This document shows, one piece after another, positions 7,256 to 15,846 of a stretch of 48,222 nt of DNA. Origin of the DNA: an uncultured Acidobacteriia bacterium. Lineage in GTDB: Bacteria; Acidobacteriota; Terriglobia; Bryobacterales; Bryobacteraceae. Under the pieces are notes generated by a model, which had not been told where the DNA came from, made no database searches, and saw nothing but the letters and a program-made list of their open reading frames with translations. The position numbers and the translations under genes are program-made. The DNA lies in the NCBI GenBank assembly GCA_903923395.1, contig CAIXXM010000100.1, positions 1-48,222 of the forward strand. The letters run 5' to 3'. The number at the start of each line of letters is the position of its first letter. Position 1 is the first letter of the stretch.

Positions 7256-8017
7256 TTACTTTGCATTTGCGACCCAGCGGCAGGCATTGCCAAACGGCGT
7301 CACCTGAACCACCTTCGTGTAACCATCCACCACGGTGCCTGCCGGTGAGTTATCCCCCGGTGAACAGGCCCGTACAGTGGGTCCGCCAGCCGACCCAATT
7401 TCGACGCCAGTTACTGTATTGGGCTTCTGTGTACTGGCCGCGATGGACTGCCGGTTGTTGTCAGCCACCACGGCACCCTGCCGCTGTACTGCTCCGCCGG
7501 TGGATGCCCCTGCGCTTTCACTTCCCCGGTCCAGCAGGGAATCAATCGTTCGGTTCACTTCCGTGCCGTTCCAGTTGAACGTTACATTCTTCTGGTTCAG
7601 GGCCACAATCTTGAACTCGCCGATCATGTCCCCTGTCTTCACAACGGAACTTGCCTCGCCCTGCCGTTCCGCCATCACGGCCTTCACGCCGCTGGGCAGC
7701 CCCATCACACCGTAGACCACGGGAAGCTTCGGCATGGGCTTCGGCTTCTCCACTTCCTTCGGTGCCTCAATCACCACGTTCGGGTCGCGGTCTTTTGAGA
7801 AGAGATTCTTTTTGGCCACGTCCGCATATTTCACGGCCGGTGCCGCTTCCGGTGGCGCAGCAGGTGCGGGCTGCGGCAGGTTGACCGGTTTTACTTTGAC
7901 CTGGACGACAGCATTCTGCCTGGCCTGTGCTTCATCCCAGCGGATTTTTGCCTGCCAGCCAACCGCAGTGATCCCGGCCAACAGCGCCAAATTCAATGCC
8001 GCGAACTTCGGTTTCAA
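7256..8017 (-). CDS. gspC: GspC-like inner-membrane T2SS protein
   Basis: GspC links the inner-membrane platform to the secretin. The 253-residue product has an N-terminal membrane anchor (about residues 7-21), a Pro/Ala-rich periplasmic linker, YADVAKKNLFSKDR (64-77, the 'NLF' element typical of GspC and PilP), and a homology-region-like beta domain (about 98-165: VYGVMGLPSGVKAV, VKTGDMIGEFKIVAL). Residues 165-205 look disordered and the last 25 residues end in VDGYTKVVQVTPFGNACRW. The start is a TTG at 8015-8017 sharing TTGA with the gspM stop; the frame is open further upstream but that overlaps gspM and looks non-coding. No PDZ domain is present. Confidence 0.8.
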   Translation of the reverse strand: MKPKFAALNLALLAGITAVGWQAKIRWDEAQARQNAVVQVKVKPVNLPQPAPAAPPEAAPAVKYADVAKKNLFSKDRDPNVVIEAPKEVEKPKPMPKLPVVYGVMGLPSGVKAVMAERQGEASSVVKTGDMIGEFKIVALNQKNVTFNWNGTEVNRTIDSLLDRGSESAGASTGGAVQRQGAVVADNNRQSIAASTQKPNTVTGVEIGSAGGPTVRACSPGDNSPAGTVVDGYTKVVQVTPFGNACRWVANAK

Positions 8018-8589
8018 AACGTGAGCCCCTTCTTTTCCGGCACGAGTTTCTTCGGCACCACTCCGCTCAAAACCATCCGGACACTCATGAGCTTCTCTTT
8101 GGCATTGGCTGTGTTGATGCGCTGTTCGGACGGTGTAATTAACTCCGGCTGGCGGGAAAGTGCTGCCAGGAAGTTCACCAGTTGTTCCACATGGCAATCA
8201 AAGCTCACAGTGGTATAGACGAGTCCATAGTCTCCAAAAGTCTTAGGTGTGCCAAAATCTCCGCCGCGAACATCAATCTGTTCCACTTTGCCCAGTTTGC
8301 GGGCGATTTCGAGAAGTCTGGCCTGCGCCTGCGCCGCGGTTTCCGCCTGGATGATACCTTTTTCCCGGACCGCAAGGTCCTGCGCTGCCTGCCGGGCATC
8401 AGCCTCCCGCGCACTTACAGTAGCCGCGATCTGCCGCAGCCGCTGCAGCCGTAACTGCGCCAGTTTCGTACTATCCCCATTCACCGCGGCCACCGGTGCG
8501 TTGCTATCCGGCAGGCCAAAGCGGATGCCCAGAGCCAGCACCATGGCACCCACAAACCACATCAATAAACGCTTATCCCGATCCGTCAT
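8014..8589 (-). CDS. gspM: GspM/PilO-like inner-membrane protein of the T2SS
   Basis: A 191-residue bitopic protein. It has a short cytoplasmic start, one membrane helix (about 8-26), a coiled-coil stretch (about 42-100, Ala/Gln/Arg-rich heptads) and a ferredoxin-like domain (about 105-185: TVSFDCHVEQLVNFLAALS is the typical PilO/GspM strand-helix). It pairs with GspL in the assembly platform. There are 2 nt between it and gspL upstream, and a TTGA overlap with gspC downstream. Confidence 0.78.
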   Translation of the reverse strand: MTDRDKRLLMWFVGAMVLALGIRFGLPDSNAPVAAVNGDSTKLAQLRLQRLRQIAATVSAREADARQAAQDLAVREKGIIQAETAAQAQARLLEIARKLGKVEQIDVRGGDFGTPKTFGDYGLVYTTVSFDCHVEQLVNFLAALSRQPELITPSEQRINTANAKEKLMSVRMVLSGVVPKKLVPEKKGLTF

Positions 8590-8591
8590 GG

Positions 8592-9959
8592 TTACGGCGT
8601 AACCCTTCCCGCCCGACCGCGGCGCAGCGTCTTGATCCGGAATTGTTCCGTGGTGCCGCCGCGCATTACACTGAGACCGAACTCTGATTTTTCAAACAAC
8701 GGTGAGTCATCCAGTATCTTGAGCAACGGTGCAGCCTGGTCCGTTTCCCCGGCCAGCACGACCGAATCCGGATAAATTTCCACACTGTTCGTCCACGCGG
8801 GAGGCGGCAGCAACCGGGTGAGTTCATTGAGAACATCCAGGTCTGCCTGCGCACGGAGCTTGAATTCGTCGAGGGATTTCACTTTAGCCCGGTCCGCCGT
8901 TGCCCTGGCTTCCAGGGACTGGGCGCGCTTGACTGCCGGTTCCAGCTTGCGGATTTCCGCAGCTAACTCTCCGGCGAATTTCTTCTGCTCCATGGACGGC
9001 ATGACGCCGTAAACCACGAAGGCCATCGCGGCCAAAATCACCGCCAGCACCCCGGGAATAATCACCTGTAACTGCCCATGCGATGCACGGCGCTCCGGCG
9101 GCAGCAAGTTCGCAATCCGGCTGGAGCGCGGCACGGCCCCGCACAAAGCAGCAGCTAAAACGACAGGGTCGGCGGAAGAAGTCTCCCGCAAACCCGGCAG
9201 AACATCCTGTGCCGCGACCGCCGGCGTTTCGGGCGCCAGACGAAGTTCCTTGCGTGCCACAGCAAGCGCACGCTCAAACGGCAGCGGAAATTCCGCCGAG
9301 TAAACGGGGCGGGCCTCTGACTCCCCGTAGATCTCCACGCGCGGCGGCTCACCGGGCGTGGTCTCTTCGGCAAAGTAAGTCAGGACGTGCGGCGCGCCAA
9401 CATTCCATAAACGCGCCGCAGAGTACAGCACAGCCGCGGAGAAGGTTACGGCTGCCACTGGAATTCCCGCTTCCGCGAAAGCTGTTTCGTACTCATCGAG
9501 CACGGACTTCCGCGTCAAACCCACCAGCACAGCGCCGCCGGAAAGCCGCGCATGTGCCCATGCAATTTCTTCGTCGCCATAAGGGTGCAGCGTATCGATC
9601 TGCAACTCCACCGCACTGGCAACTTCTTTTTCCGCAACACCGGGCAACTGCAGTGTCCGCACGATTACTTCACTGCGCGGAAGCACCACCGTAGCCGCGA
9701 GACTCTTTTCCCCCAGGCCATTGAGGAACTCCGCCACTTCGCTGCCCCAGGCCGCTGCCGGCCGGTTCCGGAAGTCTTTCACCACATGAGCCGCCTTCGC
9801 CGAAGCGCCCCTGGGGCGGGCTTTCACCAGTGCGAGACGCAAGTCGCTCTTGCCAATCCAAATCCCCAGGCCTGTGCCAAACAACAGGCTCTTGCTTAGA
9901 AGAGACGACGCCTTCGGTGCCGCTGTTTCCGCCCCGCGCAGCGCTTCAGTAGCGGTCAT
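8592..9959 (-). CDS. gspL: GspL-like (PilM-PilN fusion) T2SS platform protein
   Basis: 455 residues. Residues 30-255 form an actin-like PilM/GspL cytoplasmic domain (GLGIWIGKSDLRLALV at the start, VVLPRSEVIVRTLQLPGV, SAVELQIDTLHPY). A membrane helix lies at about 300-322. A periplasmic coiled coil (about 325-385) and a ferredoxin-like fold (to 455) follow, as in PilN and the periplasmic part of GspL. It would recruit GspE to the membrane. Its 5' end overlaps the end of gspK by 14 bp. Confidence 0.82.
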   Translation of the reverse strand: MTATEALRGAETAAPKASSLLSKSLLFGTGLGIWIGKSDLRLALVKARPRGASAKAAHVVKDFRNRPAAAWGSEVAEFLNGLGEKSLAATVVLPRSEVIVRTLQLPGVAEKEVASAVELQIDTLHPYGDEEIAWAHARLSGGAVLVGLTRKSVLDEYETAFAEAGIPVAAVTFSAAVLYSAARLWNVGAPHVLTYFAEETTPGEPPRVEIYGESEARPVYSAEFPLPFERALAVARKELRLAPETPAVAAQDVLPGLRETSSADPVVLAAALCGAVPRSSRIANLLPPERRASHGQLQVIIPGVLAVILAAMAFVVYGVMPSMEQKKFAGELAAEIRKLEPAVKRAQSLEARATADRAKVKSLDEFKLRAQADLDVLNELTRLLPPPAWTNSVEIYPDSVVLAGETDQAAPLLKILDDSPLFEKSEFGLSVMRGGTTEQFRIKTLRRGRAGRVTP

Positions 9960-10911
9960 ACCAACGGATCACCTCGTAATTCAAGAAATTTCTCTTGCCT
10001 CCCGGAAAGTCAAACTTCACCAGTGCGGCGGTCGTCCGCCGCATGTCGGACAAGCGCCCGTCGGGCTGCCGCAATCTGGCCGTCGCCTTCAAGGTATACA
10101 TCGACACCCCGCCATACCGCAGCATTCTGCCGGCTTCGCTCAAGGACTGTTGCACGGCCCGCAGTTGCTGGCCATCAGTCACCGGACGTACCCGGCGCAG
10201 ACCCACAATTGCATTGATTTCCTCTGGTGACAGGCCGATCGTCTGCAGCACCACCGGTTCGGCGGTATTGATATCCACGCCTGCTCCGCCGTAAACCGAC
10301 ACACAGTCCCGCAACGCGGTGCGCTTGGGCCCCGGCGGCAAGGTCGATCCGTAATAGAGTTCCGGCGTAATGCCCTTCACCAGCAGTAATTCCTCGTTCT
10401 CAAAGAAAGACGCGTGTCTTGCAAGAAAAGACGGAGTGCGGGATAAATAAAACGCATCGAACGGACTCTGCCTTCCGCCTTCCAGGGAAGTGCGCCAGTC
10501 CACGATGGCTGCCGTGGTTTCCAACGCACGGTCCTCCGGCATTCCGAGCAGCAGCAAGAGCCTGGCCAGAGGTTCCGGAGGCAGGGTATTGATATCGAGT
10601 TTGGAGGCCTCTGGAATAACATCCACGTGGACCTCCGCGCCGGGGAACGAAAAGTCCATGAAAGGAACGCCATAGCGCCAAAACAACGGCTGCCCGTCCG
10701 GTGTTGCGACGCTCCTGCTCCAGAGCATGCGCATGGCCGCCCGTTCCACGCCGCCTCTGGCTTCGAGTTCCGCTTTTGTATCATCCACGCCAGAGGCCGT
10801 GCGCTCGGATTCCCCGCGGACGTTGCTTGCCACTGCGAGCCCGATGGCTGCCAGTGCCGCCGTTAGCCACAGCACCGTCAACAAGGCCGAGCCGCGCTTA
10901 CCGTTCGACAT
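9946..10911 (-). CDS. gspK: GspK-like minor pseudopilin
   Basis: GspK caps the pseudopilus tip. The start at 10911 gives a short leader ending in NGKRG followed by the hydrophobic helix SALLTVLWLTAALAA, i.e. a prepilin-peptidase site with cleavage after Gly. As is usual for GspK, position +5 is not Glu. The large alpha domain contains two helix-hairpin-helix-like stretches, including VDINTAEPVVLQTIGLSPEEI. An upstream in-frame ATG at 10953 would destroy the leader and lies in gspJ. Overlaps gspJ and gspL by 14 bp each. Confidence 0.88.
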   Translation of the reverse strand: MSNGKRGSALLTVLWLTAALAAIGLAVASNVRGESERTASGVDDTKAELEARGGVERAAMRMLWSRSVATPDGQPLFWRYGVPFMDFSFPGAEVHVDVIPEASKLDINTLPPEPLARLLLLLGMPEDRALETTAAIVDWRTSLEGGRQSPFDAFYLSRTPSFLARHASFFENEELLLVKGITPELYYGSTLPPGPKRTALRDCVSVYGGAGVDINTAEPVVLQTIGLSPEEINAIVGLRRVRPVTDGQQLRAVQQSLSEAGRMLRYGGVSMYTLKATARLRQPDGRLSDMRRTTAALVKFDFPGGKRNFLNYEVIRWYDRY

Positions 10912-11638
10912 CGCTGTAATACCTTCCCAAGGTCTTCGATGCAGGCAGTGCAACAGTTACTGAACTTACCTGCAGCCTTGTGTTTTCGGGGTAAAGCGGT
11001 GTCATATCAATTCGTACTGCCCGGGGGATACTGGACCCGTTGACCCAGTCATTCCGCCAGATCTGGAATGGTGGCACCGTCAAACGTTCCAGATAGGAAA
11101 AGGAACAAGCCGCAAGCTGATCAGCCAGAATAAAGGCGCGGCCCGTAATGGATGCACTGGTGAAGCGGAGCCGCGATATTCCCGTATCCGGGTTCGTTTC
11201 GCGCCCTGTCACAAGAGCGCCTGTTTGTTCCTGCCCCGTATAAGGCATTTCTTCCATCACCAGCCGGACGCCCTTGCCCTGGTCGCCTGGAATAACGCGC
11301 ATCGTGGTCAGTTGCAGCGTGCCGCGCCAGGCATCTTCGAGCGAGTAATCCGTCACAAACCGCATGATTTGCGGCTCAGCCTGCACAAATGGAACATATT
11401 GCGTCTGCCCCGGTTCAGGATGCAAGGCTGCCTGCACCACAAGCGAGCCGGTCAACTCGTTTTCAATGATCTTGCGCGAATTCGCCACCCGCCGGTTGTG
11501 GATGAGAAAGTCGTCGGTCTTGCCCAGCGTATTGAAGCCAATCCGCATGGACCACAGCACGCCAACGGTCAGTAGACTCAGCAGCGAAACCGCAATCAGA
11601 ATCTCAATGAGTGTGAGGCCGGAACGCGGGTTCTTCAC
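10898..11638 (-). CDS. gspJ: GspJ-like minor pseudopilin
   Basis: 246 residues starting at GTG 11638, which shares GTGA with the gspI stop. The leader KNPRSG is followed by LTLIEILIAVSLLSLLTVG: cleavage after Gly and Glu at +5, the class III signal. The rest is a beta-rich globular domain consistent in size with GspJ (YVPFVQAEPQIMRFVTDYS, VRLVMEEMPY). It forms the tip complex with GspI and GspK. Confidence 0.85.
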   Translation of the reverse strand: MKNPRSGLTLIEILIAVSLLSLLTVGVLWSMRIGFNTLGKTDDFLIHNRRVANSRKIIENELTGSLVVQAALHPEPGQTQYVPFVQAEPQIMRFVTDYSLEDAWRGTLQLTTMRVIPGDQGKGVRLVMEEMPYTGQEQTGALVTGRETNPDTGISRLRFTSASITGRAFILADQLAACSFSYLERLTVPPFQIWRNDWVNGSSIPRAVRIDMTPLYPENTRLQVSSVTVALPASKTLGRYYSDVER

Positions 11639-12066
11639 TTCGATGCCCCCTCGGGCGGTTGCGGAACATAGCCGCGTTTGAAGCCCTCCACACGGATCGA
11701 CCGGCGTGTTCCCGTTGCCGGTTGCCACCAGACTTCCAGATCAATCCGCACCAGCACCATGGTTCCCGGCGGAGCTTGCGGCGGCATTTCGAAGGGTCGC
11801 CATTCCGCACGCCAGCCGCTGGGCATTTGTCCCGTCATGCCGGCTGGAAACTGGCCCTCGGCCGCGCCTGCCAGTGGCATCAGGGAATCGGCCAGAAACT
11901 CGTTCATTTGTGTACGTGCCAGCATGCCCGCACGGTCATAATCCGTGAGCCGCGCCGCGTTTTTTGTTGCCTGCGAAAGCCCGCCAATCAGGCCCGCCAC
12001 GGCGATGCCCATGATGAGAGTCGCCACCAGCACCTCCAGCAAAGTAAAGCCGGAACGGCGGTTCAT
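11635..12066 (-). CDS. gspI: GspI-like minor pseudopilin
   Basis: 143 residues. Short leader MNRRSG then FTLLEVLVATLIMGIAVAGL, with Phe at +1 and Glu at +5: a canonical type IV pilin-like signal. The mature domain is small, as in GspI. Shares ATGA (12063-12066) with the gspH stop and GTGA with gspJ. Confidence 0.86.
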   Translation of the reverse strand: MNRRSGFTLLEVLVATLIMGIAVAGLIGGLSQATKNAARLTDYDRAGMLARTQMNEFLADSLMPLAGAAEGQFPAGMTGQMPSGWRAEWRPFEMPPQAPPGTMVLVRIDLEVWWQPATGTRRSIRVEGFKRGYVPQPPEGASK

Positions 12067-12509
12067 TTCGCAACCTCGTCCAGACGCTGCACGGTGGTGA
12101 CCGCAGTGACCGGATCCACCAGCACCGCCCGCCGCGAACCCTTTTCGTTGCGAAGATCAATCTCCACCCGGGGCACGGTACCACCGGGCTGCAAGACGAT
12201 GCGCCGGGCTTCCTCGCCTTCGAACATCACGCCTGCGGGCAATTCCAAAACTTCGTCCGGCACATCGCTCACGGTGTAGCGGGCCATGCGGTTCTCTTTC
12301 GGAAAAATCACGATTGCGGCAGCCTGCTCGTGCCGCTCCACGCGGTTCATGGAGGACGTCAGGAAGCTCGAAACTTCACCAGCCGCCGAGGTTAGACGCA
12401 CCGAAGCCAGCCCGGACACGATCGACGGATAGGCTACACCGGTCATGAGGGCGATGATCGTTACGACGATCATCATCTCGATCAGCGTGACTCCGCTGCG
12501 GCGCGTCAT
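12063..12509 (-). CDS. gspH: GspH-like minor pseudopilin
   Basis: 148 residues. Leader MTRRSG then VTLIEMMIVVTIIALMTGVA, with Glu at +5. The mature part is a beta-sandwich-sized domain with FLTSSMNRVERHEQAAAIVI and late charged strands. It sits between gspG and gspI, the usual place of gspH. 4 bp separate it from gspG upstream. Confidence 0.84.
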   Translation of the reverse strand: MTRRSGVTLIEMMIVVTIIALMTGVAYPSIVSGLASVRLTSAAGEVSSFLTSSMNRVERHEQAAAIVIFPKENRMARYTVSDVPDEVLELPAGVMFEGEEARRIVLQPGGTVPRVEIDLRNEKGSRRAVLVDPVTAVTTVQRLDEVAK

Positions 12510-12513
12510 TGGG

Positions 12514-12951
12514 TTACTTCCACGAGACGATATCAGCGCTCAGCCCTTCACCGCCGGGCTGGCCGTCCTGGCCGTAGCTGATGATATCCGGTTCATCGCC
12601 ATGTTCGCCGGGGAACTTATAGACATAGGGATGGCTCCAGGGGTCACTGCCAATCTCAGATTCCAGATAGGGTCCATGCCACTGCTGCACGCCTGTCGGC
12701 GCCGTACGCAGTGCAGCCAGACCCTGCTCCGTGGTGGGGAACGAGCCTGTGTCGAGCTTATACTGGCCCAGTGCCAGCTTGATATTCGAGATCTGTTGCT
12801 TGGCCGCAACGACGCGGGCCTGGTCGCCACGCTGCAGCAAACGGGGCGCAACAATCGCGGCGAAAAGCGCGATGATCGTCACCACCACCAGCATTTCAAT
12901 CAGCGTTACACCCGCGCGGGCGTTCTTTCTCTTCATCATCACGGCTTCCAT
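12514..12951 (-). CDS. gspG: Major pseudopilin GspG
   Basis: 145 residues. The leader ending in KNARAG is followed by VTLIEMLVVVTIIALFAAIVAPRLL, with Glu at +5. The globular part shows the family hallmarks QYKLDTGSFPTTEQGLAAL, WHGPYLE and DPWSHPY, and the C-terminal D/G-rich loop (PDIISYGQDGQPGGEG) that binds calcium in GspG. It is the main subunit of the piston-like pseudopilus. The ATG at 12951 is preceded by GAGGAG at good spacing. Confidence 0.95.
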   Translation of the reverse strand: MEAVMMKRKNARAGVTLIEMLVVVTIIALFAAIVAPRLLQRGDQARVVAAKQQISNIKLALGQYKLDTGSFPTTEQGLAALRTAPTGVQQWHGPYLESEIGSDPWSHPYVYKFPGEHGDEPDIISYGQDGQPGGEGLSADIVSWK

Positions 12952-12975
12952 ATATTTCTCCTCGATCAGAAAATC

Positions 12976-14193
12976 TTAGATCGCAACATCGTTGATGCCG
13001 GTAATCGCCAGCAGCATGCTCAGAATCAGCGCGCCAACAATCAACCCCATCACCAGAATCACCAGCGGCTCAAAAAGCGACGTGAAGCGTTTGATTGAAG
13101 ACCGCGTTTCTTCATCGTAAATATCGGCCATGCGCAGGAACATGGCGTCGAGTTTGCCGGTCTCTTCCCCTACTGTCAGCAAGTGTGAGGCCAGCGGCGG
13201 GAACATCTTTGTGCGGGACAGCGGGGCCGAAATTCCTTCGCCCCGTTTCACTCCCTGGGCGACATCCTTCAACGCGTTCGCCATGCGGGAGTTAAAGAGA
13301 ATCCCCGCCGAAATGTTCAAGGACTGCACCAAGGGCACAGAGTTCCCCACCAGTGTCGACATGGCCCGTGCGAAGCGAGATGTTTCCGCTTTCCGCAGCG
13401 CCTCCCCCAGCACAGGAATCTTCAAGCGCGCATCATCCCACCAGAACTTACCGGCCGGTGTCTGGATATAGAAGCGGAACGCACCGATGAGGACAGCGAT
13501 GGTCACCGTGACAGGCAGCCACCAGGCCGTGACGATCTTGCTCGCTTCCAGCATGATCAAGGTCGGCAGGGGAATTTTCATCCGGCCATCATTGAAGATT
13601 GTGGCGAAGCGGGGAACAACGAAGGTCAAGAGCACCACCACTGACCCCAGACCCACCAGTGCCAGCAGCGCCGGATAAATCATCGACGAGATGATGTAAT
13701 TCCGCAATTCGTCGCGAGAACGTTCAAAGACGGTGAGCCGTTCAAAGATCTGCCCCAAACTGCCGGAAGCTTCCCCGGCCCGCACCATGTTCACATATAA
13801 GTCAGAAAACTGGCCGGGATGGGCTTCCAGAGAATCGGCCATGCTCTTGCCGCCCTTGATGGAGCGCAGAATTTCCTGCACCAGGCTGCGGAACGTAACA
13901 CTGGTTGTCAACTCGCTGGCGATACTCAGCGCCCTGTCCAGCGGAACGCCGGAGTTCAGCAGCGTCGATAACTCCTGCGTGAAGAAGAGAACATCCTTGC
14001 GGCCGCTGCTGCTGCCGAAGGAGGGCAGAGTAAACCCGGCGGCTTTCTTCGGCTCTGCCCCGACATAGGTTGGCGTGAGCCCCTGCCGGAGTAACTGCCG
14101 GGCTGCGGCGCGCGGGTCTTCCGCAGTAATGGAGCCCGTGCGGATTTTGCCGTCTGGAGCCGTTGCCCGATAATGGAAAGCTGCAGCTGCCAC
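12976..14193 (-). CDS. gspF: T2SS inner-membrane platform protein GspF
   Basis: 405 residues with two copies of the T2SF helical-bundle domain (about 65-190 and 270-395). Motifs FTQELSTLLNSGVPLDRAL and ARAMSTLVGNSVPLVQSL are equivalent positions in the two repeats. Three membrane helices lie near 170-192, 220-240 and 375-400. The N-terminal YRATAPDGKIRTG is typical. The start is GTG at 14193, immediately after the gspE stop (TAA-GTG). It anchors GspE and the pseudopilus base. Confidence 0.94.
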   Translation of the reverse strand: MAAAAFHYRATAPDGKIRTGSITAEDPRAAARQLLRQGLTPTYVGAEPKKAAGFTLPSFGSSSGRKDVLFFTQELSTLLNSGVPLDRALSIASELTTSVTFRSLVQEILRSIKGGKSMADSLEAHPGQFSDLYVNMVRAGEASGSLGQIFERLTVFERSRDELRNYIISSMIYPALLALVGLGSVVVLLTFVVPRFATIFNDGRMKIPLPTLIMLEASKIVTAWWLPVTVTIAVLIGAFRFYIQTPAGKFWWDDARLKIPVLGEALRKAETSRFARAMSTLVGNSVPLVQSLNISAGILFNSRMANALKDVAQGVKRGEGISAPLSRTKMFPPLASHLLTVGEETGKLDAMFLRMADIYDEETRSSIKRFTSLFEPLVILVMGLIVGALILSMLLAITGINDVAI

Positions 14194-15846
14194 TTAGAAT
14201 TCCTGTGTCACTCTGGTGATCTCACTGGCTGTTGTCAGGCCCGTTTTGACCTTCATCCAGCCGTCTTCCCGCAGACTCCGCATACCGTTTCTGCGCGCTG
14301 CTTCGGTCAGCACGCCGGCATCGGAATCCGCCATGACCAGACGGCGCAGTTCATCATTCATTTCCATTAGTTCGAAGATGCCTGCGCGTCCCTTGTAACC
14401 GGAACCATTGCAAACCTCGCAGCCGCGGCCTTTGAATGAGGGAACGTCTTCGCCCCAGGGTGTCATCGCGGGACCAGCGGGCCCCTTGCAGTTGGCGCAG
14501 ATGATCCGCACCAAACGCTGCGCCAGAATTGCCACCACGGAGGAATTGATGAGGTAATTCTCAACTCCCATATCCGTCAAGCGTGTTACTGCACTCGGCG
14601 CGTCGTTGGTATGTAATGTGGAGAAGACAAAGTGGCCGGTAAGTGCGGCGCGGATCGCCACGTCTGCTGTCTCCCGGTCACGGATTTCCCCCACCATGAT
14701 CACGTCAGGGTCCTGCCGGACAATGTGGCGCAAACCGGAAGCAAAGGTAAGTCCGATGGTGGTATTCACGTGGATCTGATTGATGCCATCCATCTGATAC
14801 TCCACCGGATCTTCAATGGTAATGATCTTCTTATCCGGCAGGTTGATTCTCTTGAGCGCGGAATAGAGCGTCGTCGACTTGCCGCTGCCTGTCGGGCCGG
14901 TCACCAGAAAGATCCCGTGCGGCAGGCTGGTGTAATGCTCCATGCGGTTCAGCATGTGGGTGTCGAAGCCCAGGCGCCGCAAATCATAGAAGTCGCCTGC
15001 GGAACGGTCCAGCAGGCGCATGACAATGCTTTCGCCGTAGAGTGTGGGCAGTGTGGAAACACGGAGATCCACTTCCCGGCCCAGGATACGCAGCTTGATG
15101 CGTCCATCCTGGGGCAGCCTTCGCTCCGCGATATTCAGCTTCGCCATCAGCTTCAACCGCGAAACGATGGCGGCCTTCAGTTCCCGCGGCGGCGTATCCT
15201 GCTCAAACAGTACGCCGTCAATGCGGAAGCGGATGCGGAATTCCTTCTCGAACGGCTCAATGTGGATATCACTCGCGCGCTTTTCCACGGCCTGGGCGAT
15301 CATTGCGTTCACCAGCCGGATGACAGGCGCTTCACTCGCCATGTCCCGCAGGTGTTCCAGGTCTTCCTCATCGCCGGTTTCGAAACCCGCGGTCCCTGCC
15401 CGCTCGCCTGCATCGGCGTAGTAGCGGTCAATCGCGTCGAGAATCTCCTGTTCGCCGGCGATTTGCGGATTCACCTGCAGCTTGGTGAAGTTTTGGATGG
15501 CGTTGATGGTCTCAAAGTCCAGAGGGTCTGCCATCGCCAGCGTGACAAAGCCCTCTTCGATGCTGAGCGGGAACACCATCGCCTGCCGCAGGAAGCGGGA
15601 AGGCAGACCTTCCAGTTCCGGCGCGTCCGGCGGAGCCGCTAACTGCGCCAGCGGCAAACCCAGTTGTTCGGCAAGCGCCGCAAGAAGATCCCTCTGGGCC
15701 AGATAGCCCATGTCGACCAGGATCTTCCCCAGTTTGTCGCCACGCTCTTTTTGTAACTCCAGCGCGCGTTCCAGATCCTCGGTGCCGATAATCCCTTTGG
15801 CTTGGAGTAACTGCCCCAGCGGTTGTGCTGCTGCTGTTGGCGTCAA
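14194..15846 (-). CDS. gspE: T2SS assembly ATPase GspE
   Basis: 550 residues. An N-terminal MshEN/N1E domain (1-140), then the RecA-like ATPase with Walker A GPTGSGKST (317-325), Asp box EDPVE (345-349), Walker B MVGEIRD (384-390) and His box STLHTNDA (409-416). The tetracysteine zinc site is C450-x2-C453 and C476-x2-C479. This is the full set for an active hexameric secretion ATPase. The TTG start at 15846 shares TTGA with the stop of the preceding exported protein gene; GGAG lies just upstream. Confidence 0.95.
   Translation of the reverse strand: MTPTAAAQPLGQLLQAKGIIGTEDLERALELQKERGDKLGKILVDMGYLAQRDLLAALAEQLGLPLAQLAAPPDAPELEGLPSRFLRQAMVFPLSIEEGFVTLAMADPLDFETINAIQNFTKLQVNPQIAGEQEILDAIDRYYADAGERAGTAGFETGDEEDLEHLRDMASEAPVIRLVNAMIAQAVEKRASDIHIEPFEKEFRIRFRIDGVLFEQDTPPRELKAAIVSRLKLMAKLNIAERRLPQDGRIKLRILGREVDLRVSTLPTLYGESIVMRLLDRSAGDFYDLRRLGFDTHMLNRMEHYTSLPHGIFLVTGPTGSGKSTTLYSALKRINLPDKKIITIEDPVEYQMDGINQIHVNTTIGLTFASGLRHIVRQDPDVIMVGEIRDRETADVAIRAALTGHFVFSTLHTNDAPSAVTRLTDMGVENYLINSSVVAILAQRLVRIICANCKGPAGPAMTPWGEDVPSFKGRGCEVCNGSGYKGRAGIFELMEMNDELRRLVMADSDAGVLTEAARRNGMRSLREDGWMKVKTGLTTASEITRVTQEF

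Noticed and set aside
8018-8197. 60-residue N-terminal extension of GspC
   Set aside because: It lies inside gspM in another frame, and the extension would place the membrane anchor mid-protein. The TTGA overlap with gspM gives a natural start.
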